Of a stretch of DNA of 61,822 bases, positions 60,801 to 61,822 are shown piece by piece (position 1 is the stretch's first letter; the number at the start of each line of letters is the position of its first letter). A model generated the notes under the pieces. The model had not been told where the DNA came from, searched no databases, and was given only the letters and a program-made list of their open reading frames with translations. The stretch spans positions 1 to 61,822 of the forward strand of contig LIIK01000011.1 of assembly GCA_001421095.1 (NCBI GenBank). The letters run 5' to 3'. The position numbers and the translations under genes are program-made. The DNA comes from Candidatus [Bacteroides] periocalifornicus (GTDB lineage: Bacteria > Bacteroidota > Bacteroidia > Bacteroidales > CAJPTX01).

Positions 60801-61822
60801 ACTTATCACCACGGTAGGCCTTCACCACCAGATTGTTGAGGGTCTTAGCGCACTGGTTTACCAGCATGAGCTTGCAGATCCCTGTGGTGAGGTTGGCGCC
60901 ATCGCTGGGCATGCTTATTGTAGCCAGGTCCACAGCGGGTTCTAGCACGGGCTTCTCAACCTTGATGCTCACCACCGCGATGAGGTCATTCATGCTCCGA
61001 CCAGAGAACTCCATGACCACCTTGTGCTTCTGGCCACCCTGGAGCATGTAGCACCAGTCTTGGTTGTACTCTGTGCCCTGATTTTCCCTGAGCCCTGCAA
61101 TGCTGGTGAGTATCTTATCGCCGTTTACGTCAGCTTTTATCCGCATGCGAGCTGTCGAGTAGTCAGATTCATCGGCCGTCCCAATCTGCCCGTAAATGTG
61201 CAGTAGGGCATTCTGATCTGCCGGGATGCTGGTGAGGTCGAGTTCGCACAGGGTGAGCGACCCCATGTTTGTCGCATTCCTTGTGGCATCAAAGTAGTCG
61301 TCGGTATTGAATCCAGCAACAGAGCTGGTGCATACCAGCCCGAAGAGGTTACCACCAGCAGCCTCGTATGAAGAGTTGATGTATTTCGCCTCTACATTCG
61401 CCCCCGTCTTCACGCTGAAGTAGCGCGAGGGGTACTTAGTGAAATCCTCCACGAATGGCAGGTTCTCCACCGCCAGTTTCACGGGAGTGGAGTATAGGCC
61501 TAGCACGCCCTCGGCACGCTTGCCCACAATATCGCCCTCTACCTTGGCTGCCACGCTGAATATTGGGCGCTCTATGCCGTCGACCTTTCCGTTCGGGATA
61601 TCGAATTCCGTCTTGTCGGCAGTGGTCTCGCCAATCTTTGTAAACTCGCCGCCCTTATCAGGATCGGCCAGCAGCACTGCGTAGCCATTGGTGGCCGCCG
61701 CATTCTTCTCCCATGTCAGCTTCCAGCCGCTAGTACCGCATTCGCTCGTAGTCAGCTCCAGCTTTTCAGGCTGGGGAGCTATAGTAAATGGATGGGGACT
61801 CTTGGCCACGTGCCCCTCAGCA
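54853..61822 (-). CDS. Giant multidomain T9SS surface protein (partial at 5' end)
   Basis: The minus-strand frame is open to the window edge, so the N-terminus and signal peptide are missing; at least 2322 residues are present. Counting from 61809, regions I can recognise are: a fibronectin-III-like start; a GEVED-type domain (about 650-795, with WKVAAWVDWNDDAQFSDSE and GDGDVQDFAIEL); a LamG/concanavalin-like domain (about 925-1110); a cadherin-like beta-sandwich region (about 1235-1340); MBG/Ig-like repeats (about 1345-1515); a Cna-B-like segment (about 1523-1586); InlB-type B-repeats (about 1600-1740 and 1910-2000); a MAM/cleaved-adhesin-like domain (about 1748-1905); and two tandem carboxypeptidase-regulatory/PEGA-like repeats (about 2073-2226). 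The chain ends with a T9SS type A sorting domain (VEAYPNPCDAELHLRN ... HILRFAKR). It is probably a cell-surface adhesin or matrix-binding protein; the ligand is unknown. Confidence 0.88.
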   Translation of the reverse strand, partial: AEGHVAKSPHPFTIAPQPEKLELTTSECGTSGWKLTWEKNAAATNGYAVLLADPDKGGEFTKIGETTADKTEFDIPNGKVDGIERPIFSVAAKVEGDIVGKRAEGVLGLYSTPVKLAVENLPFVEDFTKYPSRYFSVKTGANVEAKYINSSYEAAGGNLFGLVCTSSVAGFNTDDYFDATRNATNMGSLTLCELDLTSIPADQNALLHIYGQIGTADESDYSTARMRIKADVNGDKILTSIAGLRENQGTEYNQDWCYMLQGGQKHKVVMEFSGRSMNDLIAVVSIKVEKPVLEPAVDLATISMPSDGANLTTGICKLMLVNQCAKTLNNLVVKAYRGDKWIAQATVEELKGRTGQEVGLEVDLSTANPLGEQIPLRFECEVNPLDPSKNGHLEYTVNNIGQVMAQGDTKWVNTWFGPMPRDPRITYNVKEKAIYTDMGGVLGNYKSQQQSTVKFLPTDPNMKVRVRFKKFKTVDQRAELIIYTADVPSDLSTRGVRMRDVLMGDVIKEGDEPVTYISEASDGGVTCFFYALTNSDDEGWVAEVDMVPGKNPLAITGGTISLVKPDGAERENVPVTVKIKNRWDTPAKDVEVSLLQNNKYLIIEEIPVVNPGEQEYTLNKKLGMPISYPVTLEAAIQGDDNDASDNQTDILALYDRYCLVTGLKGKGNYTSNIRIYDAISWGTTHKDGTIRYNLARALPVYKGDNQLEIKVTPSYGAAEGWKVAAWVDWNDDAQFSDSEKGEVQMVKDSKDPLSVVFPDLASKDLGVKRVRIIMAPAADITGPCATLPGDGDVQDFAIELKDGHYPQAGDLALSQLDIGKSGKSLKTDQVITVMVSNLSNHDFDGKAKVKITVDTQAPVEEEIDFTGAQKLEAYSGKKAVTLTHKADLSAAGRHTVTVELLNNPVEENNTVTASVFCSTPTSTGLFALNVKSLDKGREGLEGATLGKKLTGLSNFSIDIMFRLDKAQFSTLINGSRFKLYTTKNVVAGGTPVPDNALAMHIGNEMLRWTKGDIVKPGQWQHLTITVADIVPSTACTLKIYIDGVECELDGNGRNGAPRFGGTEPWVFPIVDGQFKFLRVADVALEPAAIKKFQYVRQTDGTLPEHYLAEFTFDEGTGNKMTFSGEDAMEILTPDLDRITATENGLWVKIEKLIAGFKFVGQAKVEETGADAYTITFDKGTDKAHVKGTIEKEWPEANLTYNGNPITENTEFNFSSPVQIVANANLFNKQLTQTVTLTFAEDASKECDLLTLQLEKSKNAGLQKDVTISPITQSILIRLAEDDGTLTDPTKVKLTFSVSPEAELYHLDTKLESGVTEVDLASPTVITVKAANGTKKSYTLQLAQTQTIAWKLDKTEYTYGDKPVASGITVNSGLAPVVTSDHPEVASVAGGQLVIGKPGIAALKATRPSSGMWDAAEPKDMAITVGKKPVTVMVANKKYPVGYTLDLAYDYTTLVNPQDARSMPNPLDQNCFTVKNADGATVQPNGALPVGKYTVTADPAKTYETSYYKVTPESGSFEMVQGDLWRVSISVTENANPLQDATIILGEESETTGADGVVAWYLPAGKSYSFTVRKEGYSDEIATADLTTGKNVDLTVDLKKATLTLTYSVDGSGGKLVGNLNQTVAPDGTGQPVMAVPNANYMLDKWSDNTTENPHVARNVAQNTEIKAIFKEIKYTLTYKVEDGGKFKDATKATQEVVRLAKGEEVEIEAADENHYFKGWSDGVTTLKRQDQALANMEVTALFGTYATLPGSNDFENGLGDGWYTLSSGSAPTQWTVTQSPLAGYPALDGHFAGIEPAWPKPDGKVQAALYSPCYKLENGWNSELVVSMNYTVYSPMGTLKLQMCVDNDGTWRDALGAFKTALRTPGFKAHTVPAAQLSGKKSIQFRWLYTTTTSSGAELDNILITKPSTEKFKVHYIAEPAGAATFDKLKDDGTVEQAGITEQEVVMGQKPANVEAKVNGSYKFVRWSNGEDQVKLSKQHEVYREQTYTAYLSDPAMATITYQVMTPDAGYVEVEGSKVQSQTIPKGTDAKAAKAVANPGYKFLFWDGDLGTSKETIAPTSVQENLTLTARFVQVPPEYTVTFTVTDADGGAALNGATIEINGKTLAADASGKATIDLPNGNYPYTAKMDGYENKAGSVTVNGAAVDEAVTLTKKATATYTLTFTVRDAQPQPLANAIIKINNQSLRTDAKGVATISLPNGTYPYTVTLNGYKTANGTAQVQGKDRSISVTLVKEIFNAVESSLLAGVEAYPNPCDAELHLRNVAALRSLRVVNALGQTVLTRTHDGAETMVVATDTLPAGVYLLHLTDTAGGIHILRFAKR

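Overview
The window comes from a Bacteroidetes chromosome, most likely order Bacteroidales; I do not claim a genus. Signs for this are promoters of the Bacteroidetes type (TAnnTTTG at the -7 position) before several genes, weak or absent Shine-Dalgarno sites, a fused SecDF, type IX secretion (T9SS) C-terminal sorting domains, a GLPGLI-family gene, a DUF6266-like protein, and the block tuf-tRNA-Trp-secE-nusG-rplKAJL-rpoBC.

Layout. 1-12.8 kb: translation and transcription core (3' end of tuf, tRNA-Trp, secE, nusG, four ribosomal protein genes, rpoB, rpoC), ordinary and intact. 12.8-13.3 kb: terminators mixed with fragments of IS-end-like repeats. 13.3-20.6 kb, minus strand: kbl, a truncated IS30-type transposase, an FtsE-type ATPase, pgk, a secreted TlpA-like thioredoxin and cysS. 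21.1-32.3 kb: three related chemoreceptor (MCP) genes on the minus strand, with a 5 kb accessory module between the second and third. That module is a serine DNA invertase of the Mpi/Hin type, an invertible 0.9 kb segment, and a type IIG restriction-modification gene. 33.1-38.1 kb: gcvP and a PF09818-type ATPase. 38.3-42.4 kb: a decayed outer-membrane locus (GLPGLI gene with an internal stop, a barrel gene with a signal-peptide frameshift and a probable deletion, and a headless barrel fragment). 42.4-46.4 kb: nitroreductase and secDF. 46.4-47.8 kb: repeat-rich non-coding DNA. 47.8-54.8 kb: DUF6266-like protein, purL, menG, a small T9SS cargo protein, a peroxiredoxin and a radical SAM protein. 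54.9 kb to the end: a giant multidomain T9SS surface protein that runs off the window.

The standout is the phase-variable restriction-modification system at 25.4-30.4 kb. The invertase gene ends 5 bp before a 29-bp repeat (26042-26070). A perfect inverted copy of that repeat lies inside the C-terminal part of the type IIG gene (26936-26964). Between the two repeats sit two alternative C-terminal cassettes facing each other. Both repeats are in the same codon phase, so inversion would replace the last 142 residues (in use now) with a different 136 residues and keep an intact protein. This would probably change DNA specificity.

A second theme is dispersed non-coding repeats: a ~154-bp MITE-like family with inverted ends (four copies plus a half copy), a 26-bp palindromic REP-like unit that is also the core of that family and has entered coding sequence, and two ~115-bp hairpin elements built from 11-bp units in inverted arms.
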